Shown piece by piece: positions 48,884 through 61,309 of a stretch of 64,000 bases of DNA (position 1 is its first letter; the number at the start of each line of letters is the position of its first letter). Location: positions 112,707,397-112,771,396 of the forward strand of contig CM051456.1 of NCBI GenBank assembly GCA_028274465.1, written 5' to 3'. This DNA comes from Plantago ovata. Its lineage: Eukaryota > Streptophyta > Magnoliopsida > Lamiales > Plantaginaceae. Both the position numbers and the translations under genes were made by a program. A model generated the notes under the pieces. That model saw only the letters and a program-made list of their open reading frames with translations, did no database searches and was not told where the DNA came from.

Positions 48884-48952
48884 CAAACAAAGTACATACA
48901 GGCCACTAAACAAAGTACATACAGGCCACTAAACAAAGTACATACAGGCCAG
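48884..48952. repeat. 23-base tandem repeat, three copies
   Basis: CAAAGTACATACAGGCCACT recurs three times with a 23-base period, right after the breakpoint of the F-box copy. Confidence 0.9.
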
Positions 48953-49129
48953 CATAGAATTGTTGATTTTATATCAGTGAGCTTAGTAGTGACTAGTGTA
49001 GTTATATAGCCTGACTAGCTAGGATTTGCGTTTCATATTTGCAACAGATTTTAAAACCAAGAGGACCATGCACAAGAAATCTTAATGAATCCAATACAAA
49101 ACACCAATAATTGACGTCCAACGGCACTG

Positions 49130-50846
49130 GTTTATGGAAATTAAGCAGCAATGTAAAATTGTACAACAAATCATTGAACAAGTCTACAGATTAATACCAG
49201 TACAATGTAAACATCTCTTTTCCCTATATAACAAGATCCAGAGAGTACAAGTTTGCAAACAACACTGACATACATATATAGTTGACCAGCTACGAAAATC
49301 GTCCCCAGGAAACCTTCCTACAGCAAGCAGAACAGCCAACAAGTCAATTCTTGATGAAGTTTTTTTATCATGGGAACAACTAGTAGAAGATTACAAACCC
49401 ATTTTTATATGAGGTTCAACTTTCCAACTAATTACTCTGAATTTTATAGGTGTGTCTATTAATTTATACACATGTTCATTGATATACTGTGGATTTTCCT
49501 ATATCAGTCTGAATTTCCAATTTCTTTAATAGTATATCCATTTCTAGATTATTCACTTGATTACTTATTATTCTGAATTTCATGCATGCCACAAACCTCA
49601 TTCTCATTCTATGCCAATTATTCACATGTGCATTGATTTTTAAAATTTACTTTTCGGCAGGGTTCCTGCAGGTGATCTGCTGCGCTAGCCTATGGAAACA
49701 ATCAAGAAACTACGGATGTGGGACGGAAGAAATACACATGGCCAAGAAACTATCATTTAGAATGAAAATCCTATGTAGAATATACTTGAAGCCTGAAAAT
49801 TAGAATCTACTTAAATCTCGTTAAATTATCAATCCAATTGACTTGCTAATAACAGAGAAAGCTATACTTCTAGGTTCTAGCAGAATAAATGATACATATA
49901 TAATAAAAGCATCTCAATCATTTACAATGACATGAACAACGATACATGGCATTAAATACCAAAGATTCACAAGGCGAACACAACATTAATTAAGAAGTAT
50001 CAGCCAATGAAGGGGTCGATAAAAGCTGGAGAGCATTTGTTTTGTACAAACAACAGACTTAGCAATATGACTGAAGTTCTCAGATCATGCCAAGAGAACT
50101 ATGAACATCCGGTAAACAGAAAACGTACAGTTCTACGAGTTATAAGTAGGAACTTACAGCAGCACAAGTAGGTATTCATATGGTTAACCATCTAGAAGCA
50201 CATTATCGAGTCATTGATACCAGGACTCAAAGAAAGCTTCCTGCAGCAGCCACCAGTAAATTATGAATCTTCTATCCAAATAAATGAACATCAGATGAGA
50301 ACATGAATGAACACCAGATGTGGTTGAAATAAATGAAATTGCGCATGAATTGAACATTTGGTTGATCTTAGGGCGTAAGAGGATTTCAGAAATTTAGGCC
50401 AAAACTAAGCGAAAGCAAATAAATGAAAAAAAAAACAAACTATATTGTTCTGAAAATCAGAGAAGAAAATAGAATATTGAAGTTTTGTATACAAACATGC
50501 TTGCATTCAGTTTTCAAACCTATGTACATGTAGATTAAGCAAAGAGACTAAGGAGGAAATATTTGCATACCATCTTCTACTAATCATCTCGACCGGACAG
50601 GTATGGAATGTGACTTATTTTGTGCCATTCTTCTCCCCTGCCCTTCTCGCATCGTCTCCAAAGCTCTGGGCAGTCGATGATAGAGAGTCTTCTGAGTTTT
50701 CCAAAATTTCTTATGCTATCTGGAAATGATACAAGCTTTGGGCAGTACTTGATATTCATGGAAGCAAGAGATGTCAAATTTCCCAACCAATCGGGCAGTG
50801 CGGTCAACTCAGGGAGGTAATCCAGGTACAGAGTTTGGAGTGATGT
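49130..50846 (-). pseudogene. CNL fragment with last LRR exon, 3'-UTR intron and 3' flank
   Basis: The minus strand at 50846-50583 encodes the C-terminus of the local CNL family (ALPDWLGNLTSLASMNIKYC, FPDSIRNFGKLRRLSI, SHIPYLSGRDD) in a clean frame. No NB domain or earlier LRR precedes it. Just past the stop is an intron, 50570-50241 on the minus strand (donor GTATGC, acceptor GCTGCAG). The following exon and 3' flank match 7490-8470. Upstream the fragment is joined to MLO-derived sequence, so this is a truncated, rearranged copy. Confidence 0.8.
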
Positions 50847-50849
50847 TTT

Positions 50850-51115
50850 GTTTGCCTTTGGACATTGTTGTTTATAAGATGCGCGGATTCAAGCTGCCTA
50901 CAGTACTTTGGACGGTTCTGCATTATCTTGTGAAAGTCGCATATGAGATAACACGTCTTTTGTGCAGGATTGCTTCTTCTGACAATTTTATAGGTCTTTT
51001 GGACATGGACCCGAACTCAAGATGTTCATCACGAGAGAAGATGAGGAGATACTGAAGGTCGGATGACCCTCCACAAAAGAAGAAATTCTAGTTCTCACTA
51101 CAAAGTATGACTGAT
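50850..51115 (+). pseudogene. MLO-derived fragment fused to CNL sequence
   Basis: 50862-51005 matches MLO intron 6 and exon 7 (compare 43588-43722: GTTGTTTATAAGATGCGCG, ACAATTTTATAGGTC). 51010-51115 matches the spacer at 46856-46960. It is a mosaic of two separate MLO-locus pieces in plus orientation against the minus-strand CNL remnant. Confidence 0.75.
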
Positions 51116-52516
51116 GACATGACAATGAATTTGACAGTATCTAAGAGAGACCTTTTTCAACACAACACAACACGAAGAATAGCATGGTCCTTTAAACCTT
51201 AGAAGCACTAGTTTATGGAAAGCAGCATTGTAAAAGTGTACAACCCAGCATACTGCTGTTCATTTCATTCAATACAAATCACCAATAATTGCATATTTGC
51301 AACATAATTTATAACCAAGAGGACCATGCACAAGAAACAGAGAAAATCTTAATTAATCCAATACGATAATCACCAATAATTGATGTCCAAAGGCAAACAA
51401 AACAATGAACAAAAAGGTAAACTAGTCCTTCAAACTTAGAAGCAAGTCACCGGAAAGCAGCACTGAAAAAGTGTACAACATAATGATTGAACAAGTCTCC
51501 ATATGAATACCAGTACGTACTATTGATACACAATGGAAACATCTCTCCTAGCTCCCTACATAACAGTTGATCCAGAGAGTACAAGTCTGCAAACAACACT
51601 GACCAGCTACAAAAATCGTATCCAGGACCAGGAAACCTTCCTACAGCAAGCAGAGCAGCCAACAGTCAATTTCTTGATGAAGTTTTCAATTTTCATCATG
51701 ACAACAACTCTAATGCAACTAAGTACTAGTAGAAGATACTAACCAATATATATGACGTTCAACTTTCCAACTTACTGTGGATTTCCTATATCAGCCTAAT
51801 TTCACTAATAGTAAATTCATTTCTAGATTATTTCCTTGATTACTATTTTTCTGAATTCATGCCACAAACCTCGTTCTAATGTATGCCTGTACCATATAAG
51901 TGTGTCAATGCATATGATTACACGTGCATTGATTTACCTAACATAGATCTAAAATTTACTTTACAGCCAGGCAACCTGCTAGCCTATGGAAACAATGATG
52001 AAACTAACGGATATAGACAGAAGACATACACATAGCCAAGAAACTATCACCAAACTAGAAAATCCTATGTAGAATCTACTTAAAGCCTGAAATTCATTTG
52101 AAGACTGCAATTAGATAGTCGGGGAGAGCTAATCCTGCTGATTAACTTTTTGTTTCTTATATTATCGATCCAATTTACTTGCTGATAACAGAGAAAGATA
52201 AACAGTTTTCTAGCAGAATAAATGATAACATATATAAACTTGATGAAGCATGTCAATCACTAAGAATGGCATGAACGATGATACCAAATATTCACAAGGC
52301 GAACACAACATTAAGAAAGTATCAGCAAATGAAGCAGTCCCATAAAAAGTTGGAGAGCATTTTTTTTGGTACAAACAACAGACTTAACAATATGACTGAA
52401 GTTCCAAGATCACGCCAAGAGAACTTACATCAGCACAAGTGGTAGGTATTGATTGGTTAACCATCTAGAAACACACATCATCGAGTGATTGATATGAGAA
52501 TCTCAAAGATAGCTTC
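51116..52516 (-). other. CNL 3' flank, second inverted copy
   Basis: About 51410-52500 repeats, in the same order, the flank at 49130-50240 and 7503-8480 (reverse-complemented). It belongs downstream of the CNL copy at 54585-57054. No gene. Confidence 0.65.
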
Positions 52517-54593
52517 CTGCAGCAGCCACCAGTAAATTATTAGGAATGACCATGATTTTAATATAACATAAGATGTGCAATTGTAATGGATTTCTCAATA
52601 TTAAGAGTGAATTGAACATGATTTTGTTAGTAAAAGTGAAAAAATTTGACTCTAAGGCTAAGCAGCGGAAGTTTAAAATTTTTAATCTCACTAAAATATA
52701 ACTGATATGACTATACTGTTTATTAAACTGGAAGAAATCACTTACGTGTCCTCTAGTAGATAAGCAAATTGACCGGGTAGCTGTTCCTCAATCTCCAAAC
52801 AAAAGCCTTGCAATCTCCTCGTCCGGCTGGTTGATTTCTTCTTCGTCAAAGATGAAATCTTCTTCAATGGAATCTCCAAGATTGCTCATCAACAGGTTCC
52901 TTGTATCCTTAGACCTCGGTATCCACGGGCAGTGTATCCACCAAGAACTCTAGGATGTTCTTCTGTGTTTTGAGCTTCTGAGAGAAATTATTTCTTTCCG
53001 ACTGTCAGAGAGAATTTTCTACGTTGGAATAGAATAGAAGACTTCTTACTGACTAAGAGACTCCTCAAGTCAACAACTAACTAACTAAGAGATAATAATA
53101 AAATTACTAAAAGAAAGAATTAAAGGAAAAGAAGAAAAAAAAAATAAACAAAAGAAATAAAACAAAAAAGAGAAACATGGGGCAGCAAACGCTGCCCCTC
53201 TCTTCACGCCCTTTGACCCAGCTGCCTTGTTCTGTTTTATTTATTTTAATTCCCTGTTTCCTTTATTTGGACCTCATTCTAAATCCCGTCCAAATGCACA
53301 AGTCTTCAATTAATTAATTAAATCCAATTTAAATCAATTAATTATATTTTAAAATATATTCCATATTTATATATATAATAAATTATTATTAATCTAATTA
53401 ATAATAATTCCATTATATTTATATATAGTAATTTAACATTAATCTAATTAATATTTAATCATATATACATAGCTCGTTTGTAGAAACACCACCTTGAAGT
53501 GTGATCATAGGGCCTTGCATATTAAGCAACAATCCAATTAAGTTCATAATAAATTCCTAGACAATTATCAGACAATATTAATATGCAAGGAACGTTTGTG
53601 AGAAACAAACTACCTGTAGCGTAAGGTACTTTGATAATACAGTCCCTTCATTCACGAATACTCGAATGAGTCTAGAATATGGTTATGTGTCTATTCTAAT
53701 AACTTCATTCATTGTCTCTCAATCTTATTAGTCGATCTATGAATTATGTCCAAACACCATTTTGACATATTCACATACGGTGGCCACCGGTTTTGTGATC
53801 GCACTAAATATGAGAAGTGAGTATTCTCTCCTTGTATCTATACGGAGGAATGAATCCTATCTTGGCCCAATCACTCACACCATATGTTTCCTAATGTACC
53901 CAACGCATGTCGTATCTACCCTACTTTAAGAGTGCAAGCGTTGCGCATGGTCAAAGTACATTATTCCACATATGATGTAGTATTGGCCTCAAGTCTAAGG
54001 ACTACTAACATCACCCTACACACCGATACTACCATAGACACTTAAATAGCTTTACCAAATGGTTTCTCGATTGGGTATGCCAACACTCTCCAAAGTGTTC
54101 ATATGTTCATCATGAATAACCAGTTCCTTTGTAACAGTGAGACCTACTACATCCTCGAAGGATCTAATGCAACATATGCTAGCTTCAATCGCATCATTGA
54201 TATCCCGTATCTCAATGACCTTCAGCTAGTGGCTTATTTTAGGACTTAATTATTGACACACAAGCTCCCACTAACTTGGTGATTACCTTAAGTCCTTGGG
54301 AACATTTTATCGAATAATTCAAACAACCAAATAATGTATTCATAAAAATGTAATGCCAATGGTATTTAATAATGTATAAATAAATAAATAACAATAACTG
54401 AATGTGATCAAGTACATATCGTCCCTATCGTAGTTTCAGATTTGTTTACAGCTTAGGCCTTACAGGATTTCAGAAATTAGGCCGAAACTAAGTGAAAGCA
54501 AATACATAAAAATCATGATTTTGTTTTTTTAAATCAGAGAAGAAAATGTGCAATAAGCAGAGAGAATAGGTTAGGCAGGAAATATTAACATAC
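52517..54593 (-). other. Putative 3'-end intron of the right CNL copy, enlarged by an insertion
   Basis: Donor GTATGT at 54593 and acceptor GCTGCAG at 52517 (minus) correspond to the 330-base intron at 50570-50241 of the sister copy. Here it is 2077 bases because an LTR-like repeat sits between about 52540 and 54450. Confidence 0.65.
52540..54450 (-). mobile_element. LTR-like repeat, copy 2, inside a CNL intron
   Basis: Absent from the homologous intron at 50241-50570, so it is an insertion. It shares ordered landmarks with 40000-41373. It contains a long AT-rich tract (53290-53460) and CAAGCTCCCACTAACTTGG near 54263, a motif resembling those near Copia-type retrotransposon ends. No polyprotein is seen; probably a solo LTR or non-autonomous element. 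Confidence 0.5.
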
Positions 54594-57054
54594 CATATTG
54601 TACTGATCATCTCGGTTTGACAGATATGGAATGTGACTTATCTTGTACCATTCTTCTCCCCTACCCTTCTCGCATCGCCTCCAAAGCTCTGGGCAGTCGA
54701 TGATAGAGAGTCTTCTGAGTTTTCCCAAATCTGTTATGCTATCTGGAATGATGCAAGCTTTGGGCATTTCTTAATAGTCATGGAAGCAGAGATGTCAAAT
54801 TTCCCAACCAATCCGGCAGTGCGGTCAACTCAGGGAGGTAAACGGTACAGAGTTTGGAGTGATGTGAGGTGCTGTAATGCGTTTGGTAGGCGTTCCATCT
54901 CGGGAAGAAAAATGAGGTCGAGGCGAGTAAGGTTGTGGAGGCATTTAATCCCCCCTTCTGGAATCTCGACCAACTCGGGGATGAACCACAATTGCAGAGA
55001 TTCCAAAGCAGTGAGATTTGACAGCCACATCTCTGGCAAGCGCGTTAGTGTGTCGAAACTACTTATCTCTAATGACGTAAGAGACTTTAGAGCTTGCATC
55101 CCTTCCTCTGGCAGGGAGTGCTCGTCACCACATCAATTGAACAATGATTTGAGATTGATTAGGTTTTGAAGGGCCTCTTGGGAAAAGGAGCTTGCTCTCG
55201 TCAAATTCGATCCGAAGAGCCGACGACTATCAAGCCTTGTAATACAAGTAACATCTTGCCGTTACAAGTCAGATCTCTAATAGCTGATAGCTGCGGCAGT
55301 GTGAACAAGGGCAGTATCCCTCAAAACTACGTCTTTTAGATGGGGCAGCCCCACCAAGTACTTGAGGAAGAGATGAGCAATTGGGGCAATTCCAACATTC
55401 AAGAGAGTTCGATTCTCGAGTGTTGAATAACTTCCATCCAATTAGGCAAAATTTTCACCTCAAAATCCATAATAATTAATTTTTCAAGATTTGGATGAGG
55501 TTCAAGGCTTCCAACACCTTTTCATCCATTACTTTCTGAACGGGCTTGAACCATCTGTTGTTTCCCATTTGAAACTCAAAAACTCGGAGGTTTTTCTTCT
55601 CACGTAAATTTGCTTTCATGGCATCTGCTGGTTCTTCCACTCTCTCCAGATGTCAATGCTCAAGCTCAACCTCCAAGATCCAAGAAGAATCAATTCCCAA
55701 GGGTTGTTTTCTCCTTGACTTACTGTGTTATAGCTCAAGTCTTGAGGAGAGTTAATTTCACCAATTCTCGGTGGCATGTGACTCAATCAATAACCCACAA
55801 CCCTTCCAGTACAGATGGCGAAGATTACGCAATCGTCTTCATCTTCTTCAGGTAGGACTTTAAGCCTCAGTAACAACCATTCAGGATTCAAAACCTTCAA
55901 ATTCCATAGAGAACATAATGCATCCGGCAGAGTTCGGATAGTATTATTTGACCAGTTCAAGTATCTGACATGTTTCAAATTTTCCAATGGTAGAAGGCAC
56001 TTCTGGTTATATTCGTTGTAACTTGCATCTAGAATTCTCAATCGGATGATAAACCTTCTCTAACAAATAGAAGCCAAATCCAAGTCAGGTAGACTAGTGT
56101 TGGAACCGCAACAAATTTCCTCTCCACATTTTACTTGGCGGATTCTGGCATTAGATATTTCCCTGTCATTGAATTCTGGTTTTGCTCCAGGAAACTCTAT
56201 TCTCCATAACAGATTGAGCGCGATCGTGAACAGATCATGCATTTGAAATGAAACACGCCCAGTAAAATCATCAATTTGACATTTTGAAACATTAGCTCTC
56301 AAACTAACTCATCGAATATTTCATCAGCAATACTTTCCTCACTAGATGTTCCATTTAAGAAACATATCCTTGAGCTATCCGTGTGAGAAAACCAACTCGT
56401 CCTTTTTTTATCCAACTTGTCCCCTTGGGAAATAAAGCACATAAGCAACACAACGCCTCAATTTAAAAGGAAGAGTTGATAACTAACCTCAAAGCTGGGC
56501 AAAAATTGATGATTCGTCTTGTGGCCAGTTTCCACATTTCACTGTCGTTAACATGAAATACTCATCTCTTTCCTATTGCAATCGCAGAAGCCCTCCAAGT
56601 GCTTTTGCTGCCAAAGGCACACGACAACACTTCCCCAACGAATTGTTCCGATGGCTTCGAGCTTTTGTGTTCCTCTTCCACGCTCCGAATGCTCGTTGCT
56701 GAAAAGTAACCAGCAGCTTTCATCTGACAAGCCTCCAAGTAAGAGCCCGAGTTGACATGATTTCAGGGACTTTTTAAGTCGTGTGGTTGCTATATCGACG
56801 AGCCAGCAGAACCACATGTTAAAGACCTTTAACTTAGACCACTTCTCTTGGTCTTCAATCCGACATCGTCGAGGACCAGCAGGTACCTTTTCTGGTTAGC
56901 TCCTGCTCAAGGCTATATTGTACGAGTCCAAATGCTCAAGATTGAAGCGCTTTCCACTCGAGTAGCAGATTCTAACATGGCTTTACCAAATCTTTTGATC
57001 GAAACATCAGAGCCCACAACCCAAAGTTTGACATCAAAATGCTCAACGACTCTC
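54585..57054 (-). pseudogene. CNL resistance gene, right copy, heavily frameshifted and cut by a gap
   Basis: Minus-strand homologue of 4333-7502. From the gap inward: VVEHFDVKLWV region, kinase-2 block LLVLDDV (about 56880), WLLFSNEHSERG region, MHD region (SFQMHDLFTIALNL, about 56230), LRRs (VRYLNWSNNTIRTLPDALCS, about 55940) and the C-terminal LRR (CPELWRRCEKGRGEEWYKI). The P-loop and coiled coil lie in or beyond the N gap. Frame changes occur every 30-100 bases, mostly single-base losses in short homopolymers relative to the left copy. There is also a true deletion of about 180 bases in the LRR (near 55310). Either a decayed gene or low-accuracy sequence beside the gap, or both. Confidence 0.8.
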
Positions 57055-57154
57055 NNNNNNNNNNNNNNNNNNNNNNNNNNNNNNNNNNNNNNNNNNNNNN
57101 NNNNNNNNNNNNNNNNNNNNNNNNNNNNNNNNNNNNNNNNNNNNNNNNNNNNNN
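57055..57154. other. Assembly gap (100 N) inside the CNL copy
   Basis: Exactly 100 unknown bases. The left side is the CNL RNBS-A region; the right side is unrelated AT-rich DNA. Confidence 0.95.
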
Positions 57155-58420
57155 AACATGATTACACTTTTATTATATATAAGCACATTTGCACGTTGTA
57201 ATTGAGAAGCTTTAAGGAAAACGATTCAGAAATTTCCAACCACATTTGCTTTTTGCAGGAAAGGGATTTATACAATACGTACAGTAGTGGACTAGCTTTT
57301 TAGTTTTTAAACGAAAAGGATCAAGTCATCAGTCACACAATCACATAATCAATTCACTCTATGGTATACTACTTATATTGAAATTGAAAGAGAAAAATAA
57401 TACTAGTGATCGGTTCGGATTGAATTCGGATCATATCGGCGCAGAATTCTATAAATCATTTTGGAATGAGATCGCACAGGATGATGTTTGAATTTTGGAC
57501 CTTGATCGAATTAGAAATTTATTCGGATGGAACTTCTTGTCATTTTGAATCAGGTTCGCTCAGATCGAATCAATTCGGATTCAATCTCAATTGAATAATT
57601 GAAATATTTCAACGTAATATAATGGAAATTTATAAATTATAAAATTTCAATTTCAAACCTGAACTATAAGTTAGTAGTTAGTTAGAGAAGAAATATTTAT
57701 TATAGATGATATTAATTATATATTTCCTAACAAAATTAATTCGGAAAAAATTCGGATCGGATGAGTTCGTGTCATATTTATTTTAAATCGGATGCATTTT
57801 GGATCAAATCATTCGGGTGATTTTAGATCATCAATTTGATTCAAGTGATTTCGGATCGAATTTTGAGTTAATGTTCGGATAGTTGACCAAAATATTTCGA
57901 GTGAAACTTCGGATTGCGGGTTCGATTGGTTCAGAGTGGATTTCGAATTCGGTTGACTTCTACCGGGTCTAATGGTAGGCCACCATTTATTAGATGATAA
58001 GGAATAATCACCATAACATCCTCTAAACTCTAACACAGGTGTGGGATCCACTTGGACATAAAATTGAGTGTGCAGAGACACAATCACTAGAATTTAGGTA
58101 ATTAGAAACAGGGGCGAAGGGGTTCTCACCAGACTAAGATTGGCCAACGTAACGTAAGATATTTTAGGAACGAAAACATCAATCTATAAGAGATGAACAC
58201 AATTCAGTCAACAGACAACCAAACAAGCAGATATCAAGACTCATCAAATACATAAGAGCACAAAGACGATCAATTTATACGAAAGCTAGAACTTGTAGTA
58301 CTTTGAATTGAACTATCAGTTGCGTACGTACAAGCTTGAATGAAAATGGTACAATGGTAATGTGAAAAACTACAAAGATTAGTTTCCCAAAATGTTTGGG
58401 TGACAAAGGATGTTTAAGAA
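57155..58420. other. Intergenic, TTCGGAT-rich repeat remnant
   Basis: 57409-57960 is strewn with degenerate TTCGGAT/ATCGGAT motifs (for example GGTTCGGATTGAATTCGGAT), recalling the subterminal arrays of the hAT element at 14339 but without identifiable ends. No gene. Confidence 0.4.
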
Positions 58421-58423
58421 CTA

Positions 58424-59045
58424 ATCCCTCCATTTTTATAAAAAATGAAATTTAAGCATTTTTTAATTGTGTTAAAAGAATGACGTTTAAAGTTTTTATA
58501 ATATAATATTACAATTCAATGTTAATTCTCTCTTTCAACAATTTGAAGGTTATTTATTATAGAATATTACAATGTCATGTACTTTCCTAGTTATATAGCC
58601 AGAGCATGAAATTACTAATGTCATAGTAATTTGTGCACTTTAGGAATGCTTAGTGCTTATATAAGGTAAATTGATCTGCCATTAGTAATTTTATCCCTGG
58701 TATTATCACTAGTTTTATAATAAATAAGCAAGTCTAATCATTCCTTAATACTCCCTCCGTCCCAGAGCAGTTGCACCATTTGCTTTTGGACACATAAATA
58801 AGGAGAATAGTTAAATATTGAGTTATATTGTTAGTGGGTGTTGATTTTATTTTATGGAGGATTGCGGCCACAAGATGTGTTGATGTAATATAAAATTATT
58901 ATAATCATGTCCAAATACGGCAAAGAAATGAAATGGTGCAACTCTAACGGGACGCCCAAAATGGCAAAATGGTGCAACTGTTCTGGGGGACGGAGGGGGA
59001 GTATGTGTATTATCTTAAACGCCATTCTTTTAGAAATGGAGGGAG
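58424..59045. mobile_element. Stowaway-like MITE with another MITE nested inside
   Basis: The outer ends AATCCCTCCATTTTTATAAA and the inverse CTTTTAGAAATGGAGGGAG (about 59025-59045) enclose an inner element, 58751-59001, from CTCCCTCCGTCCCAGAGCAG to the inverse CTGGGGGACGGAGGGGGAG. The inner element is flanked by TA on both sides. The nesting orders the two insertions. Confidence 0.8.
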
Positions 59046-60600
59046 TAAAGTTTATCTTTGAAAAAATTAGAAAAACTCATTTTATAGGTCCCATAACCGC
59101 CATGACAATTTTGAATTGTAAAGAAGAAAACTACTCCCGCTCAGGGTAGTCTAAAACAATTTACAACAATAAATGGGTCTAGAAAATATATAAATAAGGG
59201 GACAGTTGCCCCCACTTTGGGCAAGCAATGGCTTTGCCGCTGTACTCGGACAAAGAGCAAGTCGCTCAAGCTCTTATTTGTCGGTGACAGCTGCATAATT
59301 CCTTTCTGAGTTGAGATACACCATGCTTTACATGATTTGATGATCTATAAATAATGAAAGAATTAAGGATGGATAACAACTTGCTTTTAGAATAAAGAAC
59401 ACGCCAGTCAGCAAGAGTTAGCGAAGGTGTGAATAACACGTACACTGCAGTAATCTGACTATTAACCTGAAGATTAGTTCAACAAACACAGTGATATATA
59501 TCAAATATGAAGCACATCGAAAAGTAAATAAGAACCTGTGTTTACAAATTTTCAAGCAGCTTTGTAAACTTACTTGATGCCCAGTCAAGATAGAAAAACC
59601 ACTAAGTAAGAAATCGTTCGTACAACGTTATATACTCTATATTCTAACTTAGTTTAAAACAATAGTACTAGTCACCTTTGTCGATGATGCAGAGCACACT
59701 CTACCTATTCTATCTCAATACGTTGTTAGAGAAAATTAGAAATATAAACTAATATAAAGACTCGAAAATAAACACTAAACAATAAAGACTCTAGACATAA
59801 TTCTCAGTTTGTAAACTCCTGCTCTCGAGGTGTAAGTTCTTCAATGTCGAGGCTGGTGTATTTAACTATTTATAGTGTTGTTACTGAACTATACACAACT
59901 AGGACATCTTCTAGCAAGATCTTCGAATTTGAATCTGGACAGGAATTAGCACCTTCTTCAATTAGAACTCATTTCCTTCTTGAATTCTTATTCCTTATTG
60001 AGTTTCTTCTTTAATAAGTCTTCATTCCTTCTTGAACACGCCTCATTCTGTTGACACGTTTCTGGTAGTTGTTTTATGCACACATCAAACATCCACAACT
60101 GTGAAACTATTTAGTAGTTAAGTAAAGGTAAAACACTAATAAAAACGGCTAAGTGTAGTGTTGACAGACATAGGAGTTAACCAGCAAATTAAACAACACC
60201 TTGATCAACAACAGTGTAAAACACCTACACTTACAATAAAGATGAATTTGGTGTTCCGTGGATTGCTATCGTTCCTACTTAAAGAGAAGTAAAGAGATCT
60301 GTTCAGCTGGTCAATCATATCCGATACTTAGGACTCCTACATGCATTATTCCATTAACATAAGTTATGTAGTTATCGTAGAATATCTATGAATTCCACTA
60401 TTTAAATCGGAATAAGTAACGATCATTGGTAAGTCGTGCAAAGCTGCTTCTGACGCCTTGGATTTGACCTTTCTTATGGAATGTTTCTCAGCGCCTCCTT
60501 TATCTACGCCTTCTTCCGCGGAGTCTCTTCTTTCCTCTTCTAGTCCTCAAGTTACACTGCCATGCACATAATAAACAACATAGTACTACCTTACTTTCCT
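59046..60600. other. Intergenic
   Basis: No gene is recognised; AT-rich throughout. Confidence 0.5.
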
Positions 60601-61309
60601 CTTTCAACTCTCACCTCTTTGACTTTGCCATCTCTAGCCTACACTCTGCACACACAGATAGTTGACATTTATTTATGTTGACATTCTTCATCCGAGGAAC
60701 TTGACTGGAAGGTGTGAGTTACATATTTTATGGAACAACTTGATTCCGTTTCCACAAATAAACAGAATTAAACAAATGCTAGTATGTTGTTGGTTAGCAA
60801 CACTCTACCTATTCATCATTTTATTTTATTTTTAGGTTGTTTATGTTTTGTTTTTTTGTCTTTTTTTATATTGTTACGTTTTCATTTTTGTGCAACATTT
60901 TGTTCACAATTTTATTATGGGTCCTGATACTAAACCAAACACAACACTCATTATACAATAATACAAACCTAATAAGTCAAGTTTTTAAACAGTAACCACA
61001 TCTGTGTTTATGGTAAGAAACAACACAGAAGATATAAAACCTAGGAGTACATATACATTGGACAGCAGGGTATGTATGTCCTAACCAAAAGAATAGTAAG
61101 AAATATACACCATGATTCCTACTTTACACACTGATCTACATGATGGTCTGTCTCTTCCTTCTACAGACTACAACAGTTCTGTGTAATGCAAATATTAGTA
61201 GTACAGATTTTCCCAGAAGAAGAACAAATTTGAGCATTTTGCCTAATAATTGGACGCTAAGAAGAAAAAATCATCAAAATTTTAACTCAAACCATAAACA
61301 AAGGGTAAA
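60600..61309 (-). repeat. Inverted copy of the left RLCK 3' flank, with a MITE
   Basis: Reverse complement of about 2030-2460 and 2150-2300 (landmarks GTTCCATAAAATAT, AACTTGACTGGAAGGTGTG, ACATACATACCCNGCTGTCC). A family 2 MITE (about 60800-60975) interrupts it and is absent from the left copy. Confidence 0.75.
60785..60975. mobile_element. Inverted-repeat MITE (family 2), copy 2
   Basis: Shares the GCAAC...TTCACAATTTTATTATGG loop region with 39493-39530. Presence here and absence at the matching point of the left flank (about 2290-2305) locates it to the AACTTGACTTATTAG/ACAAATG junction. Confidence 0.6.

Noticed and set aside
48884-48952. CRISPR-like array
   Set aside because: Three head-to-tail 23-base repeats without unique spacers in a plant genome; a simple minisatellite.
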